Notes under the pieces: generated by a model | What the model was told of the DNA's origin: nothing | Databases searched by the model: none | What the model saw: the letters and a program-made list of their open reading frames with translations, nothing else | In this document: positions 1 through 11,093 of the stretch, one piece after another | How the letters are laid out: the number at the start of each line of letters is the position of its first letter | Position numbering within the stretch: the first letter of the stretch is position 1 | Program-made: the position numbers and the translations under genes | DNA from: Lithobates sylvaticus | Lineage: Eukaryota; Chordata; Amphibia; Anura; Ranidae | Assembly (NCBI GenBank): GCA_028564925.1 | Contig: CM053033.1 | Span: 201,733,107 to 201,797,106 of the forward strand | Length of the DNA: 64,000 nt | Reading direction: 5' to 3'

Positions 1-578
1 AACACAAGTATATCATTGCCAGTGTGAATGAGGCCTTGGTTGTGAACTACATGGTCTGCCTTGATGTAAATCGGGTGTTTGGGGGAGGGGGGGTGCTCAG
101 GTTCTCACTTATGTGTATTGGATGCCAGTCTCCCCGCATCCAATTCGCATGACAGGAGAGTGATCGGCCCTCAATGGAGTGGGTTTACATACCTCCGGAG
201 CGCACTGCAGAAGGGTCCTGTGCGTCTTTGGCTCAGTTTTTCAGGTCTGAATTTAGGCAAAAATTCAGACCTGATTTGCCCCTGAAACAGAGAACAGGGA
301 AGCACCGCACCCTGTGTTGTGAGCCGCTCTGCATATTGTGTGAACCCAGCCTTAAGCTGGTCATAGACGTGATACGGCAGACATATATGCAGGTTTGATT
401 TGGTTACTGATTTTATAGAAAGTATAACTGGTGCAGCTTTGTGGCAACACAGAGGAGGTATATGAGCTTTCCAATTTCCATTGCAATCTAACTGTATGAT
501 TTCTGTTCTTTTTTTTTTTTTTTTTTTTTTTTTTCTTTATTTAAAATTTACCAAAACTATGTAGTTTAATGTCCTCCC

Positions 579-845
579 TAAAGCGGAGTTCCACACGTGT
601 TGTTTTTTTTTTTTTTTTTAAGTCAGCAGCTACAAAAAGCGTAGCTGCTGACTTTTAATAAACAGCCACCGTGGGGACCCAGCCGTGACAGCTTTCAGCT
701 TCACAGCCGGATGCGCACTGTGCATGTGCGAGACGTGCTGTGCTCTGCTAGTGGCCAGGCAATCTTCTGGGACCTGTCATGTGTCCCAGAAGATTGCAGA
801 GAGGGAGGAGTCGCCTAGGTGTTCAAGAGTAGGAAGGAGGAAGTG
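579..845. repeat. repeat with AGTCAGCAGCTAC stem-loop
   Basis: Begins CTAAAGCGGAGTTCCAC and holds the perfect-arm hairpin AGTCAGCAGCTAC / GTAGCTGCTGACT at 620-655. The same module recurs at 53604-53999 and 58975-59437. Its right border abuts the piggyBac-like coding fragment. Bases 1-578 to its left contain only diffuse repeat-like sequence and a T tract (510-535); I see no exon there. Confidence 0.5.
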
Positions 846-1050
846 GAACATTAAGTGCCCCCCAAAAATGACATGCTAAATGTGGTTGCACCTCAACGAC
901 AGCAGAAGAAAGGGGTCGGGTACGCCTGACCTTGGCAGGGACCACAACTCCATCGTCAGAGCTATCTGTCAGGGTGCCGCTGCTGTCTACCGGTTCGTAT
1001 TCTGAGCCTGAATCTGACAGATGAATGACTTCCTCTTCACTATCTGTCAT
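823..1050 (-). pseudogene. N-terminal fragment of a piggyBac-like transposase
   Basis: Minus-strand frame MTDSEEEVIHLSDSGSEYEP, then SSGTLTDSSDDGVVVPAKVR and RTRPLSSAVVEVQP. Ser/Asp/Glu-rich N-termini of this style precede the DDD catalytic domain in piggyBac proteins. The catalytic part is absent. The last 20 or so codons (before 823) may belong to the neighbouring repeat. Confidence 0.5.
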
Positions 1051-1129
1051 GCTCAGAAATGTGTAGGCCTCTTCACTAGTGTACCTTCGATTTTACATTT
1101 GGGTATCTATATTTACTGGTACACTAGTG

Positions 1130-2046
1130 CAGGGCTTGACAAATTTGCTTGGAATCTAGGAGCCAGCTAAAAAAGTTAGGAGCCAGGTTTTTTTTTTTTT
1201 TTTTTTTTTTAACGACGACGACTGACAGGTGGCACTGGGCACCGTAGGACGTCCTCCCAGAACCTTGCTCCATTCGGGAAAATCTGTGACCGCCAGGACC
1301 TGGCGCATCGCGGTAAACGGCCGCCGATAGCGGCCATTTACCACATGATCGCTCTGTCAAATGACAATGCGATCACATGTACACAAACCGGCGTCAAGTC
1401 ATGACGCCGGTTCCTCCCTCCCCTCTCTGTATCGATCGGTACAGTGAGAGGGGAGAAGCTGAGAGGGGGAGAGATGGGACCAGCGCTGTGGGTTGGATGT
1501 GTAGTGCCCACAGCGCTGGTCAGTGACAGCTACACTGCCAGCACTGTGCAATACACCGCAATACTCTGCCAATAAATTTTAATAGAAACAAAGAATTTTT
1601 ATTTATTTTTTTACCAAATTTTCAGTATTTTTTGATTTATAGCGCAAAAAATAAAAAACCCAACGGTGATTAAATACCACCAAAAGAAAGCTCTATTTGT
1701 GTGAAAAAAAGGACACAAAATTCATTTGGGTACATTGTTGCATGACTGAGAAATTGTCATTCAAAGTGTGAGAGTACTAAAAGCTGAAAAGTGCCTAGTG
1801 GTTAACATTGCATTAGCATTGTTAGAGGTGTTGCAATACCAACGGCCACCACAAGATGGCGCCATATTACAGAAGTATTTCAGAAGGCCGCAAAGCCACG
1901 GCCTAAATTTCTGGCCGGCGCGGCCCGATGCGATCGCACGGCGGGGGTTGGTGTCCACAGGTTGACGGGGTACCGCAGCTGTGTCGCGCCAGGACCCCAA
2001 ATCTAGTCGCAATTGCGCCCGGGCGACCGGGTTTTGTCGAGCTCTG
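1130..2046. mobile_element. non-autonomous hAT-like element, 8-bp TSD CACTAGTG
   Basis: Terminal repeats CAGGGCTTGAC and GTCGAGCTCTG, flanked by exact CACTAGTG at 1122-1129 and 2047-2054. It shares both ends and the subterminal stretch CTAGGAGCCAGCTAAAAAA with the copy at 52362-53538. The core has been replaced in part by TTAA-family sequence (about 1600-1800). No coding capacity. Confidence 0.85.
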
Positions 2047-2329
2047 CACTAGTGAGACTCACAAGAAAAAGAGCTCCTGATTGTCAGCGACTGATTAAAA
2101 CGCTACCAGAAAAACTGTTGCCGTTCACAGGGATCAGGCCTGACTCTGCAAATACTGCAGTTATGTGTGTTGTGTTTTTGTAAGTGACAATGATTGATAC
2201 TGCGCTTGGGTGGGCTGGGCTCAGGGACTAAACGCAGGTGCTAGCAGGTATCTGGGTTGATCCCGCTAACGTGGGTGTCAGCGCTACTGGCACTAATCTG
2301 ATACTGCCTTGGGCAACGCAGACCCCGAC

Positions 2330-2840
2330 TGACGCTAAAGCCTAACTAATGTCACCCACCGGGTGATAAGGGGGTTTAACCATTATTGGGTAATATACAA
2401 CTGGTGCCCTAACGCTATAAAAAAATACAAACTAACCAGCGTCACCCGTAACACTAATACAGTGACCACTGGTGACAGGGTGTGAAAGGGTTAACTAGGG
2501 GGCAATTAGTGGGTTAAAACCTTTTTATATGGGGGGTACCTGACGCTATAAAAACCTGATGGTGAAACTAATCAACTAACTGGCTAACTAGCGTCACCCG
2601 TGACACAAATATGGCGATCAGAAAAAAGATCTATTGGTGACACTGGTGACTGGGTGAAAGGGTTAACTGGGGGGCGATCAAGGGGTTAAACCTTTATTAT
2701 AGGAGTAACCTAGACCTAACGGGACCTACTACTAACACTTATTACAGTCACAAATGACACCAATGCAGTGATCAGTGAAAAATCTGAAAACTGCAATTGG
2801 TGAGACAGGGAGTGAAGGGGTTAACTGGGGGGGGGGGGGG
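2330..2840. repeat. three divergent ~170-bp tandem units
   Basis: Each unit holds variants of AGCGTCACCCGTGACAC, GGTGAAAGGGTTAACTGGGG and AAACCTTTATTATA in the same order. It ends in a G tract at 2827-2840. It lies in the leader of the piggyBac-like element. Confidence 0.55.
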
Positions 2841-3953
2841 GTCGGGCGGTGACAAGTGTACCTGAGTGTACTGCTGTACCTGAGTGTAGTGTTGTGCAAC
2901 TCTCGGTAAGACTTCCTGTCTCCTCTCACTGCAATCGAAAAGACTCCACGAGGAGAGATGACATCACTTCCTCCTGTCTGTGTTTACACTTACACAGACA
3001 GGGGAAGGATTTCATTGGTTAGGTCCGATCAGCAGGTCCAGGCCATAAATCATTGTCCGGGACCTGAGGACTAATCGGTCCTCTAACGAATCCGACTGGA
3101 GCATTCTGCCGATGTATATTGGCGTGCCGCGGTTGGAAAGTGGTTAATAAATGCAGCCCATTTATTGTGACTGAGCTGGCGGTGAACCTCAATGCATGAA
3201 AACCATCGGCAGCATTTTCAGCAACAAATCGCTCTACAACCTAATATGTACTTTGATGTGCTGTGAAGTAGGTGCATTAACAGCCGCTAAGTGTGTGCAT
3301 TGGGGTGGTGCTTTTTTTTTATTTTTTTTAATATGATGGAGAGGGAATTGAACACCTGTCAGGGTTTTTATTTTTATTTTTTTTGCTGTCTGTGCCCCTG
3401 TTAGACTTCGTTCCCACTTGTTATGTTACAGAAAGGTGCACCAAACCTGCTCCTCTTTTACAGGTGCCCGATGATGCCATTCATTTTTACCCCCATCTTT
3501 GTATTGTGCATGATAAACCGCCTAGTCCTGCAATAGATTTGTGTAAGCACCTTTTTCCTGTGCGTGTCTCGCTCTGTAGGGCAGCCAATTGAAATTAATT
3601 GGCTGCCCTAAATGTGATGTGTGGAAAGTGCATGAGTTTGTCACACCTCCATGGTTTGAAGGAAGCCTTAAAGTGGAAGTCCAGTCAAAAATAAAAAATT
3701 TTTATTATATGTTAAATATCTTTGACATTATTAATTTTCTGTATAGCTGATTGCCAAGCTTAGAAAGTCCAATCAAAGCCAGACAATCGGCTTCTTCCTG
3801 TTCTTCAGGGCTTTGGAAGTATGTTATGATAGATTACAATGCAACATGCTGCAGATTTTCTACAGTGTAGAACCACGTGGTTGTTTCTGCATGGCACTGT
3901 GTGCATGGTGTGACACATGCCCAGCTGAGGGAGCTACACGTGAGTAATGAGTT

Positions 3954-4355
3954 TAAGGCTCAGTTTCCACTAGTGCTACTTGTCATGCGACTTTGGACAC
4001 ATAAAGTCACAGCCCATTGATTTCAACGGCAAACGTTCCCATCTATGCACCCTTTGAAAGGGGGCCTGAACTACTTTGATGCAAGTTTTGATTCAACTTT
4101 GATCCAGAGTGTAAAGTTGGATCAAAGCTGCACTCAGTCACACTCTAAATCGCACAGCTTTGGAGTCGCACTAGTGAAAGGCTTAAGGCTAGAGTGTGAC
4201 TTTGATGTAACTGAGTGGCATCAAAGCATTGCATGTACCTTTTCAAAGTCGCATAAATTGGAACGGGTGCCATTGAAATTAATGGGCTGTGACTTGTCAT
4301 GTGACTTTGTGTCCAAAGTCGTATGACAAGACGCAGTAGTGGAAACTGTGCCTTA
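3954..4355. mobile_element. MITE with AGGC-AGTTTCCACTA termini
   Basis: Inverted termini TAAGGCTCAGTTTCCACTAG and AGTGGAAACTGTGCCTTA, flanked by TTA-like trinucleotides. Nested in the 3668-5256 element and touching the next MITE. Confidence 0.6.
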
Positions 4356-4717
4356 TGGCCCATACACACGATCTGAAAATCGGATGAAAAATACAGATTT
4401 TGATACAATCGTACGATAATTGGATCGTTAGTACAGAGCCTATGAGAACCGATCACGACAGTTCATCCAATTTTATTATTCGATCGGACAAGCATGAAAA
4501 ATGTCCTCATACGATTTTCGTTTAGTCAGTACAGTTGTTGTCCGAAAATACATTACAACACATGACATCACTTCCGTTTTTTTTTTGTTTTTTCTTCTTT
4601 CTGTCGTACGAGAATTTTTGAGACTTTAGTAACCTATTCAATTTCTACTTGCGACTAGTAAGCGAAAAAAGTCGGACGATCCGTCGTCCGATTTTCAGAT
4701 CATGTGTATGAGGCATT
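4355..4717. mobile_element. MITE with GCCCATACACACG termini
   Basis: Inverted ends ATGGCCCATACACACGATC and GATCATGTGTATGAGGCAT. Same family as 46014-46416. The junction with the preceding MITE shares one TTA. Confidence 0.65.
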
Positions 4718-4788
4718 AGTGTGGTTGCCTGTACTATGATTATTGTTGACTGTGAGCAGAGACCCCAGAGCACTTTCTGCTACACTTC

Positions 4789-4816
4789 CCCCCCCCCCCC
4801 CCCCCCCCCCCCCCCC
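4789..4816. repeat. poly-C tract
   Basis: An almost uninterrupted run of about 27 C residues within transposon-derived sequence. Confidence 0.9.
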
Positions 4817-5330
4817 TATCCAGCTCCCTTCTCCTGTGCACAGTTAAACTGTATATGTGCACTGCACCTCCCATCCCCTCCCCCTGTGTCCTGTATGGAC
4901 GGGGCTTTTTATTTTTAAATTTTCTAATGAATTGGGATGTACAATGCATCCTTACTGATGAGAGAACACTGGGCAGGAACTTATGATCAGCTCCTCCCAT
5001 CCTGTATACACAGACTGGCTACACAGGAACAGTGTCCCTCCCAGGAAGTCATGTCACTAGTTTCAGGAACCACACCCACTGGCTGATTTTAGTCTCAGAA
5101 GGAAGTAGAATTGAAGTCATGTGACAGCACTGGATACTACAGAATAATGGTAGAAAACACGATTTATTTTTTCATTTTGAGGCATGAGGCTGAACTTGCC
5201 TCCCATTAATGATTGCCGGGTGAGAATTTAAGTGTTAGGGTGGACTTCCACTTTAAGGAGATTCGCCCACTTTATTTGTTCTGTTTATCGTTCTCACCAA
5301 GAGTGAAAGACGATCCCAGATTTTGGTTTA

Positions 5331-5543
5331 TTAGGTTGGGTTCACATATGTGCAGCCGGGGTTCCCAGCATGGGGTCTGGTACGTTCCTGTTCACCTCTT
5401 CTTCAGGTGTAAATCGGGTCTGAATTTATTCCTGAATTCGCACCTGAACCGGACCCAAACACGCACCGGACCCTTTTGAAACAGGGACCGCGGCCACCCC
5501 GAACCTTTTGAACCGACTCTAATTCGCACATATGTAAACCTAG
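5331..5543. mobile_element. short MITE with TAGGTTGGGTTCACATATG termini
   Basis: Left end TTAGGTTGGGTTCACATATG pairs with right end CATATGTAAACCTAG. No coding capacity. From here to the exon at 6060 I see only unique intron sequence with a T tract. Confidence 0.5.
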
Positions 5544-6059
5544 CCTTGGAGTGGAAAGCTTCCAATGAGGGCACTAGATCTGATAACCTGGGTGTCAACC
5601 AGGGGTTCCCTCACTTTTAAAGGGATTTTCTTTTTTTTTTTTGGGATGGGAAGTTAACGGAAATCTCCCAAATAGGACACAGTTGGCAAAAAAAAAACGT
5701 TACAGGGATTATATTTGCCTTTTAGTTCTGCTTTAATGAGTACCACCCTACCGCATACATTTTACCACAAGGGGAAACCAGCCTTCTCCTTTTATGCATG
5801 TTCAACACATGCCAACATGGACTTTTTCTGCCAGTGGATTATTGTACTGTTTGTTTAAAAATGTTTTTTCCTTGCACATTTTGTATAGTACTCTGAAATC
5901 TATGTACAGCTGGAACTTCATTCATTCTGGAAATGTTAGTGAGAAGAACAAAGCCACATATATAATGGAGGGAAGCTGTCTTTGAGAGGGAGCTTTGTGG
6001 TATAAGAAGCATTTGTGTGATGTAAAACTGAATTTAAAAGTAATTATTTCCTTTTTCAG

Positions 6060-6194
6060 ATTTTGGACATGGACCAGACAATTATGGCCCTCCAGGAGGA
6101 GGGTTTCCACCTCACAGTAGACTAGATCCTATTAAGCAGGAGCGAGACCAGTTCTATGACAGGAGGCCTTTGGATCCAGGACCTCCTATGCATA
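6060..6194 (+). CDS. HNRNPUL1: HNRNPUL1 coding exon: Gly/Pro-rich linker
   Basis: Acceptor ttttcag, donor GTATGT. It encodes [19 protein letters not shown] followed by [17 protein letters not shown], matching the region before the SPRY domain where human HNRNPUL1 has QFYDTQVIKQE. It starts with two bases of a split codon and ends with one base of the next. The shortest conserved part is weak on its own, but the phase joins the next exon exactly. Confidence 0.88.
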
Positions 6195-9100
6195 GTATGT
6201 ATAATTGTTGTCAAATTCACCTTTTTTATACAATTTGTTCAATGTAGAAATTGTCTCTGGTGGATGCCTTGTTCATTGTAAAGTGAAGTCACTTAAGCAG
6301 TAAAAGTATGACAATTTTCTCTAGTATCTACTGGGCAAAACTGTTTTTGGCCACTTGTCAGCCACATAAAGTGGCTCTCCTGTGCTGGATCACATACCTG
6401 GTACATGATCCGGCACTTCTGGGTAGAGGGCACACTGGCTGTGCTGTGATTAGACTAGACACAGCACAAGCCAATCAGTAGGTACTGACCAATGGATGAT
6501 TGCCGATACCCGCTGATGAGTGAGGAGACGGACAGGACAGAGCTCTGCATATGTAAACAATAGAGACCTCTGTCCTGTCAGCAACGATGTGCTGGATTTT
6601 GTTCCCCTGCAAAGCAGAGAATAAAAACCAGCGCAGCACACAGTACACACACACAAACACTGGTTAGGCACACATTTTAACCTGGAATGGAACTGCTTCT
6701 GAATTAATTCCCCCATCACTCCTCTACGCAGCAATTTTTCTAAATACCTGCATGTGCACAGACGCTGAAAGAGACTGGCAGAACATCTGCGCACATGTAG
6801 TGGATAGCCTCACATTTGTGCACATTCACGATAATCTGCCGGACATGTGCTGCAAAGTTACGGCTTGGTAACCTACTGCCTCCTGGGGTAACTGTGACGT
6901 AGCAGTCCAGGGAGGCAGCAGGGTCCAGCCTAGGCCAGGCACCAGGAAGTGCTGCCTTGCAGCACAAATAACTGAATGGTAAAAATTATAACAGATTTTT
7001 GTTCTCGAGGTCCTGCTGCTGCGTCCATTGACATAGACAGCAGGAATCGGCCCCGCCCCCTGGTTCCCGCATCACTGGCTTTGATTGACAGCAGCGGGAG
7101 CCAATGCTCCTGCTATCAATCCAGCCAATGAAGACCCAAAACAGCGGCTGGAGCTGCTCTTCCCATCCCCGTCCCTGAAATGATCGGGTTTAGGTAAATA
7201 AAAGGGGGGTTGCTGTACTACAAAATTTTTCACCTGAATGCATTAAGGTAAAAAACCTTGAGGGTTTACAACCCCTTTAATTATCTGAAGTCAAAAATAC
7301 ACCTTTTTTATGTATTTTTTAAATTAAGCTCGTGGGGGCCATTACATAGACAGGTTTCTTTGTAGGGAGCCCCAAATACTAAAGTGCTCTGGTAAGCAAA
7401 AAACAAACGGCTTTAATGGTAACTGCCTCTGACCCACAGCCACAATTGATTAGTGAGGCCAGCACTCGCAGTAATAAATCAGGATTGATGAGGGGGGTGG
7501 ACAGACCAGAGTCGGAAATCGAAAGCCAGATTCTATTTGCTTAACAGAGCTTTCTGGTGTTCTTTGCTTTCTTGGGGCATTCATCAACAAATCTGGCAGT
7601 CACCAGAACTAATGTTCCCATAGGAAGTTTCCCCCTTTATTCTGTCCTGGCGACCACCCCAAATTGTACATTTACTTTCACTTTTTGTGATAAGTCACTA
7701 GGACAAATAAAGAGGGCGAATCTCCCTAACGTGTTCCAGTACATTTTATGTGCAAAAAAAAATGCAGCATGCTGTACTTTTTATTGCATGAAAGCACAGG
7801 AATGATGTAAACTAGACTTATTGAAATTCCTTAATTTTTCTTGCATATGGGTTTGTGCTGCGTTTAAAAACACGTGACTGATTCTGGTGTAAATGAGCCC
7901 TAAGAGTCCTTGAGACAGCGGCAGTGATTATCAGATAACCTTCTATAGAACACTTGTTCCTCCAGGCCATTGTGCGAAGGTTCAGTTGGAAGATTTCTGA
8001 CACTACACAGGCAGAACACCCTGGAGGCAGAGCTAGTCAGTGCAAGACCTTAAGATGAACAGATGGGCAGAAAATACTAGTCTAGGACATTGCATCTACT
8101 GACAGATGTGCAGTGTTAAGCCATAAGGCTGCATGTTTTAGCTACCGATTCCCTAAAATATTATAAATATACTCCAGGCTTCTCCTTGGACCTGTGGTGT
8201 TTTTTTGTGTGCTGATCTCAGTGTTCATGTAGCCATGTACAAAATAGGAGGTTGGCCATTCGTAACGTCAGTGTCTGCTAGGGATGTATACTTGCATAAG
8301 GCGTGCATTCTTTATACTGAGAAATGCTTCAGCTTGTAACGGTATCTGTCAGAGGTCGCAAAACAGACTTCCAACATATTCCACCTCCTATTTGGCTTTA
8401 GCTGAGAAGAGGGACCTCCTCCAACCAAACCCTTTATGATCTTGGGCAGTTTTAAGCATGTGGTTAAATGGACAAACCAAGAATACCTTCAGTAGGAGTC
8501 GCACATCAAAACAATCAGTAGATCCAGAAATATTGGCTACACGTGTATGCGATTTTCTCAAAGCATTGAGCTTGGCTTATACTTGCTGTCTTCTAATTCC
8601 AATAACACAGGCACATTGGAGGACGATAAAAGGGGAAAACGCTGCCTTCAGGTTTAAAAATAAGGGAAAAGCTGCCAGCACAGAAAATTCAGATCCTAGA
8701 ATTAACAAAGAAAAAAGTGCAGCGCTACAAATCGATGAATAACATATGTGACAGTAAAGTGCAAAAAAAAAAGCTATACAAAAGATACATCTAAAAAAAT
8801 AGTATTATGTGTAAAAGGGTTAATCCAGTCCACAGTAATATCAAAGGTCCACAAATGTAAAATAATGGGTGAGATGAAGTGAAAAGACACCTTGTAAAAA
8901 GTCCATATAGACACTCTGAAAAGTGATTCACAGTGCACCCCAACCATAAGTGCAGTAGAGCTCCTTACCAGAACTTGTTGACCTCTGTTACAGATGGTCA
9001 TAAAATGCTTTAGGGGATTTAGGTCTCCCTCAAACCAAACCGCATCTTTCTTCAGAGCCAATATGTAACGTGTCACCAACATCGCTCAAAGATGAGATAT

Positions 9101-9988
9101 AATAGAAGATTAAAATGCGCAACTCGTATGTTGATAAATAAAAACTGGCTTTGCGAGCATTCGTGGCTCCGAATGGCATTCCTACGTGCTTGTAAGCTAG
9201 CAGTCCCAAACCATCCAATGATGTGCATGATGGCATCACTGTCCTAGCCCCCACCCTACGCATTTCATCAGATGAGGTTACGTGACGTCATCACGCACGC
9301 AGACCTCATTGGTTGGTCAGGACTGTTAGCGTTCCTATGGGCTTGTAAACTACGGCGCCATGAACACGCGTAAAGCCGTTTTTTATTTATCAACATTTTA
9401 GTCATTTCTATATAACTTTGGTTATGTCCCTTTTGATTATGCTGTTGTATCAGAAGCTCAGTTTGATTGCTCAGGTCTGTAACTAGATTTGGTTAAGTTT
9501 TTCTGTTGGGGAATTGATGAGTCTCAGATTTTTTAGAAGAGATGTTTTTTCAGACATTTCCTACAACTACTGTGACCTGTCCTAACATGAGTTTGTCTGG
9601 TTTCATTACACTAAAGTTCTCCCTATAAACAAATTAATGGATAAAATTAATTTAATATTATATATAACTTTTTTTTTTTTTTTCTCTCCATTTTTCAGGT
9701 CTAAAGACAGAGTTTAAACAGGAGGAACCTGACCCTGGTTACCGGAGCCCAAATGCATCTGGTCCTCCACAGTCCTTGCTGAACCGCAAAAGACCATTTG
9801 AAGAAAAAGGGAAGGGATTCTATGAACACCGCGATGACAGAAGGTGCGTACATCTGGGGACTGCTCATTCTAGATAGGAAGTTACAGATTCGTTTGGAAC
9901 TTCGACTCCAGCTTGTTGTAAAACTGTTCAGAAATGTGTAAAGTTTTTAAGGAAAGCACAGTCTGTTTTTCATATTATTTTTATTAGC

Positions 9989-10026
<38 letters not shown>

Positions 10027-10039
10027 ATGTATGTATGTA

Positions 10040-10098
<59 letters not shown>

Positions 10099-11006
10099 CT
10101 CTCCGTCTTGAGGATAGGGCCCTGGACCAAATACTATTGCTGTGCTGGCACCCACAATTCATTTTGGTAGAGCAGCAGCATTAATTCATATAAAACACAA
10201 TTCATAAAAAAATAAATAAACTGTGTTCATCTATATAATTAAAAAAAACATTATTCGTTGTATACTATAGATTGCTATAATTCTCATACAGATCAATAAT
10301 TTCCTTTATTAAGTTAGATGTACAGTACATGGCAACACATGGGTCTACATGTTTCACATCTCCTAACCACCTCCTCAAGACCAAACAAGTTGGTGTTTTA
10401 GGTTTTAGGTTTTTAATAACAATTAGGTCGGCATTACTTAATAAATTCACATGCTGAAGTATATCTTTGAACTTGCAAAAACTCTACTGCGTAGAGCAGA
10501 ATCGTTTGCCCTTGCAAGCTCTTATTACCATCACCCCAATTTTCCTCAGGCCAGTGGCTAAAGTAAATCTGTGCCATCTGGAAACCATATTGCTACAGTT
10601 TGATTTGCAATGTCTGCACTTAGGCCCCTTTCACACGGGGCGGATCTGTTTTGACGGCCTCCGCTAGCTCAGCTGGGATCGCTCCGCAGAGCGGGCAACT
10701 CACGGGTCTGTCACCGCTCACTGTGCTGAGACGGACCTGTCAGTCTTCATCTCCTTTATGGGGAGATCGGATGAAAATGGACCGCCTGTGGACAAATGGC
10801 GAACGCATCGCCATATGTCTGTTTTTTGAGCGGATCTTATCGGATGGCAGGCAAGTGTCTGTGGACACATATCCGCTGACACCTGCCTCCCCATAGAAGT
10901 CAATAGGTGGCCCGATCGGATCCGCCTGAAAAACGGACAGGCTGAAAGGGGCCTTAGAGCATTTGTTATGCTTCTCTGGATTTTGTATTGTTTATAAATG
11001 TATAAG

Positions 11007-11093
<87 letters not shown>

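Larger units (their letters stand above)
823..3146 (-). mobile_element. piggyBac-like DNA transposon, 5' part, interrupted by a hAT element
   Basis: Read on the minus strand, it starts at a TTAA (3143-3146) with terminus TTAACCACTTTCCAACCGCG. It then runs through a leader with three divergent ~170-bp units (2840 down to 2330) and reaches an ORF at 1050 beginning MTDSEEEVIHLSDSGSEYEP. That acidic start is the usual N-terminus of piggyBac-family transposases. The leader is split by the hAT-like insertion 1130-2046. Only about 60-75 codons survive; the rest of the transposase and the other end are missing. Its terminus is the same as that of the many short TTAA elements in this window. Confidence 0.55.
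3668..5256. mobile_element. TTAA-bounded non-autonomous element with two nested MITEs
   Basis: Ends TTAAAGTGGAAGTCCA and TGGACTTCCACTTTAA form an inverted pair with TTAA at each edge. Two smaller elements (3954-4355, 4355-4717) sit inside. It also holds a C tract at 4789-4816 that accounts for the Gly/Pro-rich open frames there. Confidence 0.65.

Noticed and set aside
9947-10184. Tyr-Ile and Val-Cys repeat frames
   Set aside because: They are products of the GT/ATGT/AT microsatellite; the same applies to the frames at 10966-11247 and 19087-19486.
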